A stretch of 64,000 nucleotides of DNA from Bacteriovoracaceae bacterium (GCA_028101965.1 JAOHMI010000001.1:62001-126000); one strand, 5' to 3'. Positions 10,231 through 19,612 are shown, numbered from the stretch's first letter. The notes: a model not told the origin generated them from the letters alone. Numbers and translations: made by a program.

Positions 10231-12231
10231 TTAGTTTCTTCTAATGTAAATCTTAAATTGATGGAATTGATGTCTAAAGTTTTTCTGATCTTTGGAGTTG
10301 AAATCGAGTATCTTTCCAAATTCAATTTTAGTGTAAATATCTCCAAGGGAGAGAGAAATCTCACGTAAAACTTTGATGTCGATCGCACTATTTTTAGTGG
10401 GAAGAATTAAGGGGGGGGGAGCTAATTTATTTTCATAGTAAATTTTTTGAATGCTGGAAAAAAATACTTGGTATTTTTGTTTTGCTTCAGAAACAAATGA
10501 ATCAGTATTGGGGATTGCATTCAGGTCTTTTAAAATTTCTTTTTTTAGTTCGGGACTAATTTTAATTTTATCTTCATCTAGGTATTTTTTTTGTTTAAAT
10601 TTTTGAAAAAAGTAGAAAAAGGCAATTAGAGCAAAGATATAGGGAATCGAGTTAGCAATTTTTAGTAACATTTTTTTTATTTTTAATAGAATTCTGTCCA
10701 AAATGCTAATTTTTTGTTGTGAATTGATAGGCTTGGGAGGGTTATTTCTAGTATCTTCTCTAGCCCTCGTGTCGTTTCGGTCTTTTTCTTTTTCTGTGTT
10801 CCCTATGTCCTTCGTGCTACTTATCTTATTTGTATCCTTTATTTCTTTTTCTTTTTGGAGTTCTCGCACAATTTTGTTAAATTGTTTGTTAGTATTTTCA
10901 TGAATATCTTTAGAGTTTTTCATAAGTGAAGGATTTGAATTGTTTTTTTCATTTTTACTTTCAGATTTTAAAAATTTTTTTGCAAGAGATGCTTCTTGAA
11001 TTTGTTTAACTATGTTACGAAGGTTCCTTTGTTTTTTCTTTAGTTTACTTTGCATTGATTTAAGTTTTTCTTTTTGGACTTTATATTTCGTTACCGACTT
11101 GAAGTTTTTAAAAACCGTATCAGGTTTAATTTGCAAGTCATGACTCAATTGATTAATAGCATTACTAGATAAATCCATATCCATTTTTAAATTAGCCAAT
11201 TCTTGTTTTATTGAACCTGAATCTATGTTTTGATTTGATCTAATTTTTTTTTGCAATTCATTCATTCTATTTTGGTTTCGCTTTAAGGTACTATTTAAGC
11301 TACCAAGCTTGATATTGATATTTTTCATCCCTTTTAATTCCATAGATCTTAACAATTTAATGGATTCTTCACTTAGTAGATCTTTATTAATATCAGGGTC
11401 ATTACTTAAACTTATTTCAGATTTTTTATGTTCAGGAAAAGCTTTTATGAGGTAATCAAAAAAAGACTGATCTTTATTTTCTACAATTTTATCAATAAGT
11501 AGAAAAAGAGTTAGGAAGATGATGAAGCTAGGAAGAATTTTTTTGAATGAATGAACAATATTTAATTCAAAACTTAGGTTAAAGTTTTGAGAAAATTTTA
11601 ATTTTTGGATTAAGCTGAGGCCAATGAAAAAGAGGAGGATGATAGAAAAGACAATTAAATAAGAGAATAGGTTATTGCTACTGCTTAATATACAGGTGTA
11701 AATGAGTATATAATACAAATTAAAAATTAAAATATTCCAAACAGGGAATGCATAAAAAGTTACAATTAATGGTAGTACAACGGCGCTTGTTAAAATTACT
11801 GAATTAATATCATTTTGAGATATGAAATTAGAAATGAGAGGAAAAATCAAAATAATCAAAAAGATTGGTATAACCTTCCTTGCCAATCTTAACTCATGGA
11901 TTAAACCTTTAACATGCTCAATTTGATTTTCTTTATCTTTAGAGTTGTATTTAAAGCCTATTCCTGCGATATTTAAGTTGTTCTTGTCTTCTTCAAATAT
12001 ATCTTCATTTAACAAAAACTTTGGTTTCTCAATTGGGTTGGTTAGTTTTAGATCCTTCGTGATAATTCCGCTTGCTCTGATTACTAGAGGAATGAAGATC
12101 AAATTAAAAAGAGCCAATCGCGTATTACCATTCGGAAAAGATTTAAAGAAGAAATAGAAAAAGAGAAGATTGAAAATTATTAAAAAAAAGGCAATTTCTT
12201 CAATCTTAAATTTTTTATTTTCTACTTTCAA
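10231..12231 (-). CDS. Membrane protein, TgpA-like architecture (N-terminal TM bundle, coiled coil, single TM, cytoplasmic tail), third gene of moxR-DUF58 cluster
   Basis: Multiple N-terminal hydrophobic helices, long charged coil, TM SIPYIFALIAFFYFFQKF; overlaps the 3' end of the DUF58 gene by 17 nt. Confidence 0.65.
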   Translation of the reverse strand: MKVENKKFKIEEIAFFLIIFNLLFFYFFFKSFPNGNTRLALFNLIFIPLVIRASGIITKDLKLTNPIEKPKFLLNEDIFEEDKNNLNIAGIGFKYNSKDKENQIEHVKGLIHELRLARKVIPIFLIILIFPLISNFISQNDINSVILTSAVVLPLIVTFYAFPVWNILIFNLYYILIYTCILSSSNNLFSYLIVFSIILLFFIGLSLIQKLKFSQNFNLSFELNIVHSFKKILPSFIIFLTLFLLIDKIVENKDQSFFDYLIKAFPEHKKSEISLSNDPDINKDLLSEESIKLLRSMELKGMKNINIKLGSLNSTLKRNQNRMNELQKKIRSNQNIDSGSIKQELANLKMDMDLSSNAINQLSHDLQIKPDTVFKNFKSVTKYKVQKEKLKSMQSKLKKKQRNLRNIVKQIQEASLAKKFLKSESKNEKNNSNPSLMKNSKDIHENTNKQFNKIVRELQKEKEIKDTNKISSTKDIGNTEKEKDRNDTRAREDTRNNPPKPINSQQKISILDRILLKIKKMLLKIANSIPYIFALIAFFYFFQKFKQKKYLDEDKIKISPELKKEILKDLNAIPNTDSFVSEAKQKYQVFFSSIQKIYYENKLAPPPLILPTKNSAIDIKVLREISLSLGDIYTKIEFGKILDFNSKDQKNFRHQFHQFKIYIRRN

Positions 12232-13630
12232 CGGTAAACCCCTGGTTTATTGTTGTTTTATAATCGGTTCTTAAATCTAGTTTTATAAGAGATAGATCGA
12301 TCCCATTTGAATTACAAAACTTCTTTAGATGAGGGATATAGTTTTTAACATTTGTTGAGAGTTGAAGTAAGGCTACTCTCTCTTTTTCATCAGCAAAAAG
12401 AAATAAGTCTTTGAAACCATAAACACAAATTAAATGAATTCTTGCAACTCTCTTTTTTAATGAAACGAGAAGTTTTAAATAATTTTCAAAATTTTTACCA
12501 GGAACTAAACCTGTAAAAACAAAAAGGTTTGTACTTAAATCAACATAGTGAAAGATCTTTCTTTCTAGCTTCTTTAATTCATTAGGGAGTACTCTCTCCC
12601 TTCGTTTAGACACTATTTTGGGAAATACTAAAGGAGACATTTTTGTTATGAGGTACTCAAGATAAAAAAGATGGTTTAAAGAATTTTTCGCACCTATAAT
12701 CCTTTGATGAGATGTAAATCCAATATCATTGTTAGTTTTAATTTGTGTGTGAAAAAGTGATAAAATTAAATCTTTGCAATACTCAAATGAGCTAAATTCA
12801 CCAAAGCCAAAGTGCATTCGATCATCATCAACGAGCACTGCCATAGTTTTTGCATTTGTATTGTTCTCAAATACATTCACGATGGTTTTGTGTGTTTTAA
12901 GACTTAATTTCCAGTTTATAAATTTTACTGGGTCACCGACTTGATACTCTTTGGTTGAGTAGAAGTTTGAGGAGTATCCTTTTTGTATGCTATCAAAACT
13001 CCCATAGGACATACTTCGGTCATTGCGTATTAATTTAGGAGAGTGTGTGGGCATAACTTTTGGGAAAATTCTAATTATTTTTATCTCGGAGAAAATAAAC
13101 TCGTATTGAGATAAGCCAAGTGAATCAATAAAATATCCACAAATGGGGCCGATTTCTTTATCCCCCATACCGTTGTTAATGAGCATATTATAAGTCCGCT
13201 TATTTATTGAATGGGGCATAAATGAATCGATATAAAAGCTATGATCTATGTTCCAATCTTTATTTTTTGAGCATTCAAGTGTGTCAAAAATGACCATGGA
13301 GTCAACAACACTACCGGTTAAGTTTTTTATTTTATAGGTCAGCTCCTCTTTATTTCCTTCTTTACTTTTTTTTGTCAGTTCTCTTTTTATGAAAAAACTT
13401 TGTGCAAATTTTTGACTGGTTAATTTCGAATACCAATAGATGACAATGAAGGGAATAAAGAATTTTAAATAGTGATAATCAAGGAGACTCTTGAAAGCCA
13501 GAATTATGAGTATTGTTTTAAAGAATAGAGGCGAATCTAATAGTTTAAGGTTGTTGAAGAAAAAATGTTTTAAAGGAAAAAGTTTTAAATTTCGAAATAG
13601 ATAATTTTTAAGCTGAGTTTCTTTTGACAT
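12215..13630 (-). CDS. DUF58 domain protein
   Basis: Signature STKEYQVGDPVKFINWKLSLKTHKTIVNVFENN plus two N-terminal hydrophobic segments; adjacent to moxR. Confidence 0.85.
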   Translation of the reverse strand: MSKETQLKNYLFRNLKLFPLKHFFFNNLKLLDSPLFFKTILIILAFKSLLDYHYLKFFIPFIVIYWYSKLTSQKFAQSFFIKRELTKKSKEGNKEELTYKIKNLTGSVVDSMVIFDTLECSKNKDWNIDHSFYIDSFMPHSINKRTYNMLINNGMGDKEIGPICGYFIDSLGLSQYEFIFSEIKIIRIFPKVMPTHSPKLIRNDRSMSYGSFDSIQKGYSSNFYSTKEYQVGDPVKFINWKLSLKTHKTIVNVFENNTNAKTMAVLVDDDRMHFGFGEFSSFEYCKDLILSLFHTQIKTNNDIGFTSHQRIIGAKNSLNHLFYLEYLITKMSPLVFPKIVSKRRERVLPNELKKLERKIFHYVDLSTNLFVFTGLVPGKNFENYLKLLVSLKKRVARIHLICVYGFKDLFLFADEKERVALLQLSTNVKNYIPHLKKFCNSNGIDLSLIKLDLRTDYKTTINQGFTVESRK

Positions 13631-13632
13631 TA

Positions 13633-14583
13633 TTATTTGTAATCTAATTTTGGAGAGGGAACTGAATGAAGTATTTCTTCGATGATCTTATCTGGAGAGT
13701 GTCCATCAAAGAGTGCATCTTCTGTTAAGCTAATCCGGTGGCACATAACTGGTTTGGCTAATTTAAAAACATCAGATGGGATGACATAATTACGATTTTG
13801 AACTAATGAGTAACCTTGAGCCAATTTTGTAAAAGCAAGTGATGCCCTGGGAGAGATTCCATGTTTTAAGTTGGGGTGATTTCGAGAAGCTTCAGCGATA
13901 TTAACAATGTACTCCAAGACAGATGGATCTATGGCAATGGATTTAGCTTGATTCCTTAATTGAATTAAATCTCCACCTTCTACCACAGGAATAACTTTAG
14001 CTAATGGGTTATTATGTATCTGGTCTTTAATCATTTTAATCTCAAGTTCATTTGATAAGAAACCTAATGAAATTTTGATCATAAATCGATCCAGTTGAGC
14101 TTCGGGTAAAGGGAAAGTTCCCTGCTGTTCAATTGGGTTTTGAGTTGCCACGACAAAAAAGTTATCTGAAAGTTTTGTTGTGTGGTTTTCGATTGTAATT
14201 TGATTTTCGGCCATGGACTCTAAGAGTGCGGATTGAGTTCGAGGCGTGGCGCGATTTATCTCATCAGCTAAGAAGAAATCTGTGAATAGAGGGCCTCGGC
14301 GAAAGTAGAACTTCTTTTTTTCTTGATCGTAAATTGTATTTCCTAAAATATCACTTGGGAGGAGGTCTGGAGTAAACTGAGCTCTCGTAAATTTAACGTG
14401 ACAAGCTTGGGATAGAGCTTTAGCTAGCATCGTCTTTCCTGTTCCTGGAAGATCTTCTAGAAGAACGTGTCCTCCAACAATCCAAGTAGCTAGTATTATT
14501 TTAATTTCTTCATTTTTACCAAGAATAACTTTATTTGCTTCATTTAAAATAGATTCAATCTTTCCAGTTGCGGAGCTGTTCAT
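13633..14583 (-). CDS. moxR: MoxR family AAA+ ATPase
   Basis: GHVLLEDLPGTGKTMLAKAL, ADEINRATPRTQSALLESMAE, VVATQNPIEQQGTFPLPEAQLDRF. Confidence 0.95.
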   Translation of the reverse strand: MNSSATGKIESILNEANKVILGKNEEIKIILATWIVGGHVLLEDLPGTGKTMLAKALSQACHVKFTRAQFTPDLLPSDILGNTIYDQEKKKFYFRRGPLFTDFFLADEINRATPRTQSALLESMAENQITIENHTTKLSDNFFVVATQNPIEQQGTFPLPEAQLDRFMIKISLGFLSNELEIKMIKDQIHNNPLAKVIPVVEGGDLIQLRNQAKSIAIDPSVLEYIVNIAEASRNHPNLKHGISPRASLAFTKLAQGYSLVQNRNYVIPSDVFKLAKPVMCHRISLTEDALFDGHSPDKIIEEILHSVPSPKLDYK

Positions 14584-14670
14584 TTTTCGTCCTTGAATTC
14601 AAAAAACCCTAATCAGAAAATTTTAATTTATTTGGAATGCGATGGATATGAAAGTTTCTTAAAGTTTATT

Positions 14671-15645
14671 TTAGTCAGTTATGGCCAAAATATCACTGGA
14701 AGGACCACCATTAGAATAGGCTTGATTTATGTCATTGCATAATCTGGCCAAATGCTCACCATGACCTTTCATACTTTTGGAGTCAACAATAACTTTACCT
14801 TCATGAATGTATTTATCAATAGGAAAGTGATCGTCTGTTTCTTTGGACATTGAAAATAATTTTCTACATTCTTGTAACTCATCTTTACTTATACGAGGAT
14901 TAATAAATTCACCATTGGTAAAAAGAGCGGAACTAAAGTTTAAGTGAGCAACGGTTGAAATGAGTTTTTTTATATCATTAACATTACTGGAGTCGATTAA
15001 GTTATCTTTACAGTAATTTAGTGAAAGAAAAAAGCATGTTGGGGTATCTTTTTTCCCTGAATAGCAGGAGAAATATGCCATCGTCTGAGCATCATCTTTA
15101 ATATGATCAGCTTTGAAGTAGCCTTCACACCTATAAAGTGTTGTTTCATCAACTTTATTATTAATTTTAGCCGTAGTTATTTTCTTTGTTGTTTTAATGC
15201 CTATAGGGAACCCACCTACGATTTCTCCAATTCCTAAATTCTCAAAATTAGAAATGTCTTTATATTTATTCATTCCAAGAACAGAAAAGAAGTCGAATGC
15301 TTTAAAATCTTCCTTATTATAATGATAGTATGAAAATGATACTTTCTCTTTACCTTGGTTAGATTGATAGACATAGGTTTTTTTTCGGTCAAAGGCTCTA
15401 CCAAAGTGTTGAGCAGATTCTGATAAATTTATTGGAACTTGCCTCACTCTAGCTTCAGCATTCACTGCTTTTTCGATCGAGCCATATCCTGAAGGCAAGT
15501 GAGAGTATGAATATTGTTTATGATAGTTTTTCTCCGTCAGGCTATCACTTAAAGTTTTTGTGTACTCCTTAAAGTGTTTAAACTTATAGCTTTGGGAGAA
15601 AAGACCAGTATTGAGGATAAGTAATGATATTATTATTGTTTTCAT
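14671..15645 (-). CDS. Hypothetical secreted protein
   Basis: Signal-like N-terminus MKTIIISLLILNTGLFSQ. Confidence 0.65.
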   Translation of the reverse strand: MKTIIISLLILNTGLFSQSYKFKHFKEYTKTLSDSLTEKNYHKQYSYSHLPSGYGSIEKAVNAEARVRQVPINLSESAQHFGRAFDRKKTYVYQSNQGKEKVSFSYYHYNKEDFKAFDFFSVLGMNKYKDISNFENLGIGEIVGGFPIGIKTTKKITTAKINNKVDETTLYRCEGYFKADHIKDDAQTMAYFSCYSGKKDTPTCFFLSLNYCKDNLIDSSNVNDIKKLISTVAHLNFSSALFTNGEFINPRISKDELQECRKLFSMSKETDDHFPIDKYIHEGKVIVDSKSMKGHGEHLARLCNDINQAYSNGGPSSDILAITD

Positions 15646-15671
15646 AAAAAACTTATCGTGGAACCATGGGC

Positions 15672-15710
15672 ATTCTTTAATTGACCGAACATACTTTTCA
15701 ATTAAGGAAT
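15672..15710. promoter_or_regulatory. Operator-like inverted repeat in divergent intergenic region
   Basis: ATTCTTTAATTGA (15672-15684) N13 TCAATTAAGGAAT (15698-15710), 12/13 complementary plus one T-G. Confidence 0.45.
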
Positions 15711-15769
15711 ATTATTCTAGAGTATTTTCCTCGATTTATTTAGTTCTTCTGTATGTCCGACTATAAACT

Positions 15770-16996
15770 ATGAGAGTTTTTCTTCTCCTTATTTTTTCTT
15801 TTTCTTTTGCTTTTGGTCAAAATCAAGGAATGTTCCTTACTAAGGAATGGGTTCGAGCAACTGTGAATAAAGAGCTTTTGGAGAGCAGGGCTAAGTTAGT
15901 CAAGGTTGAAGCTATTCTTATGGAGAATGAGAAAAATGGGAAGACTGTCATCGACCCAAACCTTCTTGAAAGTGTAAGAAATGAAGTTAAGAGATGGGAG
16001 CGAGCTCTACTGAGGCTGGAAAAATTTAATGAATTTATAGTAAATACATATATTTTTAAGCATTATTCAAGCGAAGAAGCGATGAGTAACATGAAGAACT
16101 TTAGTTACCTTGATTCTAAGTGGGACTATTTTCAGATATGGTTGAGACTAGAAGATCAAAAAGAAGAAGAAAGTAAAATCAAGCTAAGTGGAGTTTTTGA
16201 TCAATACAAAGGGGTTTGTCTTGATCTTTCTGAAAAGTTTAACAAACCTGTTTACCAAAAAAATAGCTGGTCTTGTGTTCCTCAAGCGATAACAGCAGTA
16301 ACTGAATTTCATATAAATAACGACAAAGAAAATTCGAGTAAACCTATTCAGCTTTCACCTTATTACGCTTTTGCTCAAATTCAAGAAAAGCGAATGGGAG
16401 ATCTTGGAGGTTGCAGTGGTGAGTTTAAATTCACAGGTTTTCATATTACTGATTTTATTGAGCCTCTTACTACTTTGGAGGAGGAAGGGATTTGCTTAAA
16501 AAGTTATTTTAATCTCTATGATTCTGAAGAGAATCCAAGCTTAAAGGGCGGAGAAATTTCTTCAATCCCAAAATTTCCACCTTATTACAAATACAAGTTA
16601 GATTTATCAAAAAAGAAAGGCACATCGTACTTTTATCCTAAATATGAATCTGGGTATGAAGTTAAAAATAATAGTAATGAAAAAATATTAAAAGATTTAA
16701 TTGGCTATTTAATGGCCGGAAAGCCACCAGTACTTGGAATTAAAACTGAAAGTCGAGAAGTTCTCAATAATAATTTTGCTAATTATATTCCTGGAAGTAT
16801 GCGACATGCTGTAACTTTGATGGGGTTTTGTTATCCAGAAGGAAGTGATGAGCCTTATTTCACTATTTGGGATTCAAAAAGTAAAAGCTCAGACTTTATT
16901 AAAGTTAAAGCTAGTGATCTTATTTATAATCTTCTTCAAGTTCATATTATTTCAGGGGCGGAAGAAAAACTTTTTGATCCGTCGCGCGGAAATTGA
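15770..16996 (+). CDS. Exported papain-like (C1 family-like) cysteine peptidase
   Basis: Signal peptide; YQKNSWSCVPQAITA (Q-x5-C spacing as in papain), LSPYYAFAQ...GGCSG...GIC, RHAVTLMGFC, YFTIWDSKS. Confidence 0.6.
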   Translation: MRVFLLLIFSFSFAFGQNQGMFLTKEWVRATVNKELLESRAKLVKVEAILMENEKNGKTVIDPNLLESVRNEVKRWERALLRLEKFNEFIVNTYIFKHYSSEEAMSNMKNFSYLDSKWDYFQIWLRLEDQKEEESKIKLSGVFDQYKGVCLDLSEKFNKPVYQKNSWSCVPQAITAVTEFHINNDKENSSKPIQLSPYYAFAQIQEKRMGDLGGCSGEFKFTGFHITDFIEPLTTLEEEGICLKSYFNLYDSEENPSLKGGEISSIPKFPPYYKYKLDLSKKKGTSYFYPKYESGYEVKNNSNEKILKDLIGYLMAGKPPVLGIKTESREVLNNNFANYIPGSMRHAVTLMGFCYPEGSDEPYFTIWDSKSKSSDFIKVKASDLIYNLLQVHIISGAEEKLFDPSRGN

Positions 16997-17141
16997 AATA
17001 AATTTATTTTGTTTTGTAATTTTTTCAATGAAATTAGTCATTTAAATATTTTCTTGCCATGCTGCTCTGCTTGATATATTCTCGGGGTTTAAAATATTTC
17101 AATATTTTATTTACAATCATAGCTTTTTTCGGTTATGGAAA

Positions 17142-17155
17142 TTTGTTGCAACAAA
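17142..17155. promoter_or_regulatory. 14-bp perfect palindrome upstream of secE
   Basis: TTTGTTGCAACAAA. Confidence 0.35.
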
Positions 17156-17187
17156 ATATTTAATACTAGTAATAATTAAGGCGCTTT

Positions 17188-17574
17188 ATGTCAACTTCAG
17201 TCAATCGAGACGAAAAGAAATGGATCCAAACCTCCGTCGCAATCCTATGTATGATCGTAGGATACATTCTGATCTTGTTTTTTGATCAGATGGGTGAATG
17301 GTTCGAGCTAGAATCTAAGATTCCTTATTATGTTTTAGGTTCAAGAATTATTTCTGTTTTAGCGGGAATTGGTGTTTTTTCCACGATCATGATTCACCCA
17401 GAATCATCGAGCTATTTAAGAGAAGTTTTTCAAGAAGCTGTTAAAGTAGTTTACCCAGATAAGAACGAAACTGTTCGTCATACTTTTCAAATTATTATTT
17501 TGGTCACAATAATTGGTTTTCTGCTCTATTTATTTGATGTCATCGCCAATTATTTATTGAGCATGATTAGGTAA
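17188..17574 (+). CDS. secE: Preprotein translocase subunit SecE (three-TM form)
   Basis: Position before nusG; C-terminal SSYLREVFQEAVKVVYPDKNETVRHTFQIIILV typical of SecE. Confidence 0.9.
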   Translation: MSTSVNRDEKKWIQTSVAILCMIVGYILILFFDQMGEWFELESKIPYYVLGSRIISVLAGIGVFSTIMIHPESSSYLREVFQEAVKVVYPDKNETVRHTFQIIILVTIIGFLLYLFDVIANYLLSMIR

Positions 17575-17610
17575 ATGGATTTAACTAATATTACAGAGTG
17601 AGAATAGAAA

Positions 17611-18339
17611 ATGAGCGATGAAAACAATAATACTTCTGAAGAAACAGTAACTGAAGAAGCAGCAAACCAAACTCCTGCAGAGAGTGCAGAGTCTGAAAAA
17701 GAAGAAACCTCTTCTGTTGAAGCGGCGACTGAAGATACTCCTGTTGAAGAAGAAACCCCTGAAGAGCCAACAACTCCTGGATTAGTTAAAGTATCGAATA
17801 ATGATTCTCCTGATTTTAAATGGTTTGTTGTTCACGCACTTAGTGGGTTTGAGCATCGAGTATCTAAGACTCTTAAAGAAAACATTTTAAACCACAAGTT
17901 AACAGAGTATTTTTCGGACATATTGGTTCCTGAAGAAACAGTTGTAACCTCAGTTAATGGTAAGAAAAGAAATATTAAAAAGAAATTCTACCCGGGCTAT
18001 GTATTAGTAAAGATGATTTTAAATGATCAAACTTGGCATGTAGTGAAAAACACAGACAAAATTACTGGTTTTGTTGGTGGGAATAAAAATAGACCTTCTC
18101 CGATTTCTGATGAAGAAGCTAATTTCATGATTAATCAACAAGAAGGTGGATCTAAGAGTACTCGATCTGTTTCATCCTACAGCATGGGGGATTCGGTTAA
18201 AGTTATTGAAGGTCCATTTGCCTCTTTTGTTGGAACTGTTGAAAGTGTTAACGAGAAGGGTAAGTTAAAAGTAAACGTATCAATTTTTGGTCGACCGACT
18301 CCTGTAGAGTTGGAAGATACTCAAGTAGAAAAAGTTTAA
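17611..18339 (+). CDS. nusG: Transcription termination/antitermination protein NusG with acidic N-terminal extension
   Basis: FKWFVVHALSGFEHRV, KKFYPGYVLVKM, VKVIEGPFASFVGTVESVNEKGKLKV (KOW). Confidence 0.97.
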   Translation: MSDENNNTSEETVTEEAANQTPAESAESEKEETSSVEAATEDTPVEEETPEEPTTPGLVKVSNNDSPDFKWFVVHALSGFEHRVSKTLKENILNHKLTEYFSDILVPEETVVTSVNGKKRNIKKKFYPGYVLVKMILNDQTWHVVKNTDKITGFVGGNKNRPSPISDEEANFMINQQEGGSKSTRSVSSYSMGDSVKVIEGPFASFVGTVESVNEKGKLKVNVSIFGRPTPVELEDTQVEKV

Positions 18340-18365
18340 TTCTATTTGAAGAGACATTAATAACA

Positions 18366-18400
18366 CGGGAGGCATGATGATAAGCATGTCGTTTGAACCG
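18366..18400 (+). promoter_or_regulatory. Structured leader before rplK, candidate L1-type autoregulatory site
   Basis: CGG-GA-[GGCATG atgataag CATGTC]-GTTTGAA-CCG. Confidence 0.55.
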
Positions 18401-18411
18401 AGGAGCAAATT

Positions 18412-18849
18412 ATGGCTAAAAAAGTCACTGGATTTATCAAATTACAAATTGAAGCAGGTAAAGCCAACCCAGCACCACCAATCGGTCCAGCTCTTGGACA
18501 GAAAGGTGTTAACATTATGGAGTTTTGTAAGGCTTTTAATGCAAAAACCCAAAAAGAGTCTGGAACTATTCTTCCAACGATCATTACAGTTTATTCTGAC
18601 AGATCATTCAGCTTTGTTACTAAGACTCCCCCTGCAACTTATCTTCTTAAAAAAGAATTAAAGTTGAAGTCAGGATCTAATAAGCCTGGTCACGAAGTGG
18701 CTGGTACGGTTCCTGAAAAAGTAGTTGAAACCGTAGCAAAAGTTAAAATGCCTGATTTGACAGCGGCAGGTCTTGATGCAGCGAAGAGAACGATTGAAGG
18801 TTCTGTTCGTTCTGCAGGTTTAAACTTAGATTACAAAGAGTATAAATAA
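18412..18849 (+). CDS. rplK: Ribosomal protein uL11
   Basis: [43 protein letters not shown]. Confidence 0.99.
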   Translation: MAKKVTGFIKLQIEAGKANPAPPIGPALGQKGVNIMEFCKAFNAKTQKESGTILPTIITVYSDRSFSFVTKTPPATYLLKKELKLKSGSNKPGHEVAGTVPEKVVETVAKVKMPDLTAAGLDAAKRTIEGSVRSAGLNLDYKEYK

Positions 18850-18854
18850 AATCA

Positions 18855-18891
18855 GCGGGAGATAGTTTTAAGTAACTATTGTTATGACCGC
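18855..18891 (+). promoter_or_regulatory. Structured leader before rplA, same architecture as the rplK leader
   Basis: GCGG-GA-[GATAGTT ttaagt AACTATT]-GTTATGA-CCGC. Confidence 0.6.
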
Positions 18892-18904
18892 ATGTGAGGA
18901 AAAT

Positions 18905-19612
18905 ATGGCTAACAAAATTTCAAAAAGATTAGTGGAAGCAGCTAAAAAAGTCGAAAAAGACAAATTATACGCTGTAAAAGAAGGCGTAACTTTAGTTAAA
19001 GAAACTGCATGGGCTAAATTTAATGAGTCTATTGATGTTTCATTTAGACTGGGAGTTGATCCCCGTCACGCAGACCAAATGATCAGAGGCGCTTTAGTTC
19101 TTCCTGCCGGTACTGGAAAGTCATCTAAAGTTGTCGTTATAACTTCAGGTGAAAATATTTCTAAGGCTGAAGCTGCTGGTGCAGATGAAGTTGGTTCTGA
19201 TGAATTAATTGCAAAAATCCAAGGTGGATGGCTTGATTTTGATCGAGTTATCGCGACTCCAGATATGATGGGAAAAATTGGACGAATTGCTAGAATTCTT
19301 GGACCTAGAGGTCTTATGCCTAACCCTAAGCTTGGAACTGTTACAACAGATGTTACTAAGGCAGTTGAAGAGCAAAAGAAAGGTAAGGTTGAGTACAGAA
19401 CTGATAAAACAGGAATCATTCATATCTTAATCGGTAAAAAATCATTCTCGAATGAGCAATTAGAGGAAAACTTCAAAGCAGTTGCCAACGCGATTGTTAG
19501 AGCGAAGCCTTCTACAGCTAAGGGAATTTACCTTAAGTCGATCACTTTAGCTTCTACAATGGGGCCAGGGGTTAAACTTGATACAAATGATGTTGTTGCT
19601 TTAACAACTTAA
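18905..19612 (+). CDS. rplA: Ribosomal protein uL1
   Basis: L1 sequence (GPRGLMPNPKLGTVT); ATG at 18905 with tgagga SD, so the track's start at 18884 is likely too early. Confidence 0.98.
   Translation: MANKISKRLVEAAKKVEKDKLYAVKEGVTLVKETAWAKFNESIDVSFRLGVDPRHADQMIRGALVLPAGTGKSSKVVVITSGENISKAEAAGADEVGSDELIAKIQGGWLDFDRVIATPDMMGKIGRIARILGPRGLMPNPKLGTVTTDVTKAVEEQKKGKVEYRTDKTGIIHILIGKKSFSNEQLEENFKAVANAIVRAKPSTAKGIYLKSITLASTMGPGVKLDTNDVVALTT

Noticed and set aside
17000-17187. Search for rpmG or tRNA-Trp upstream of secE
   Set aside because: No ORF with L33 features or cloverleaf-like sequence found by eye
18374-18661. Plus-strand 95-aa ORF overlapping rplK
   Set aside because: Out-of-frame with highly conserved L11; no independent support
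19066-19423. Minus-strand ORFs inside rplA
   Set aside because: Shadow ORFs opposite a conserved ribosomal protein gene
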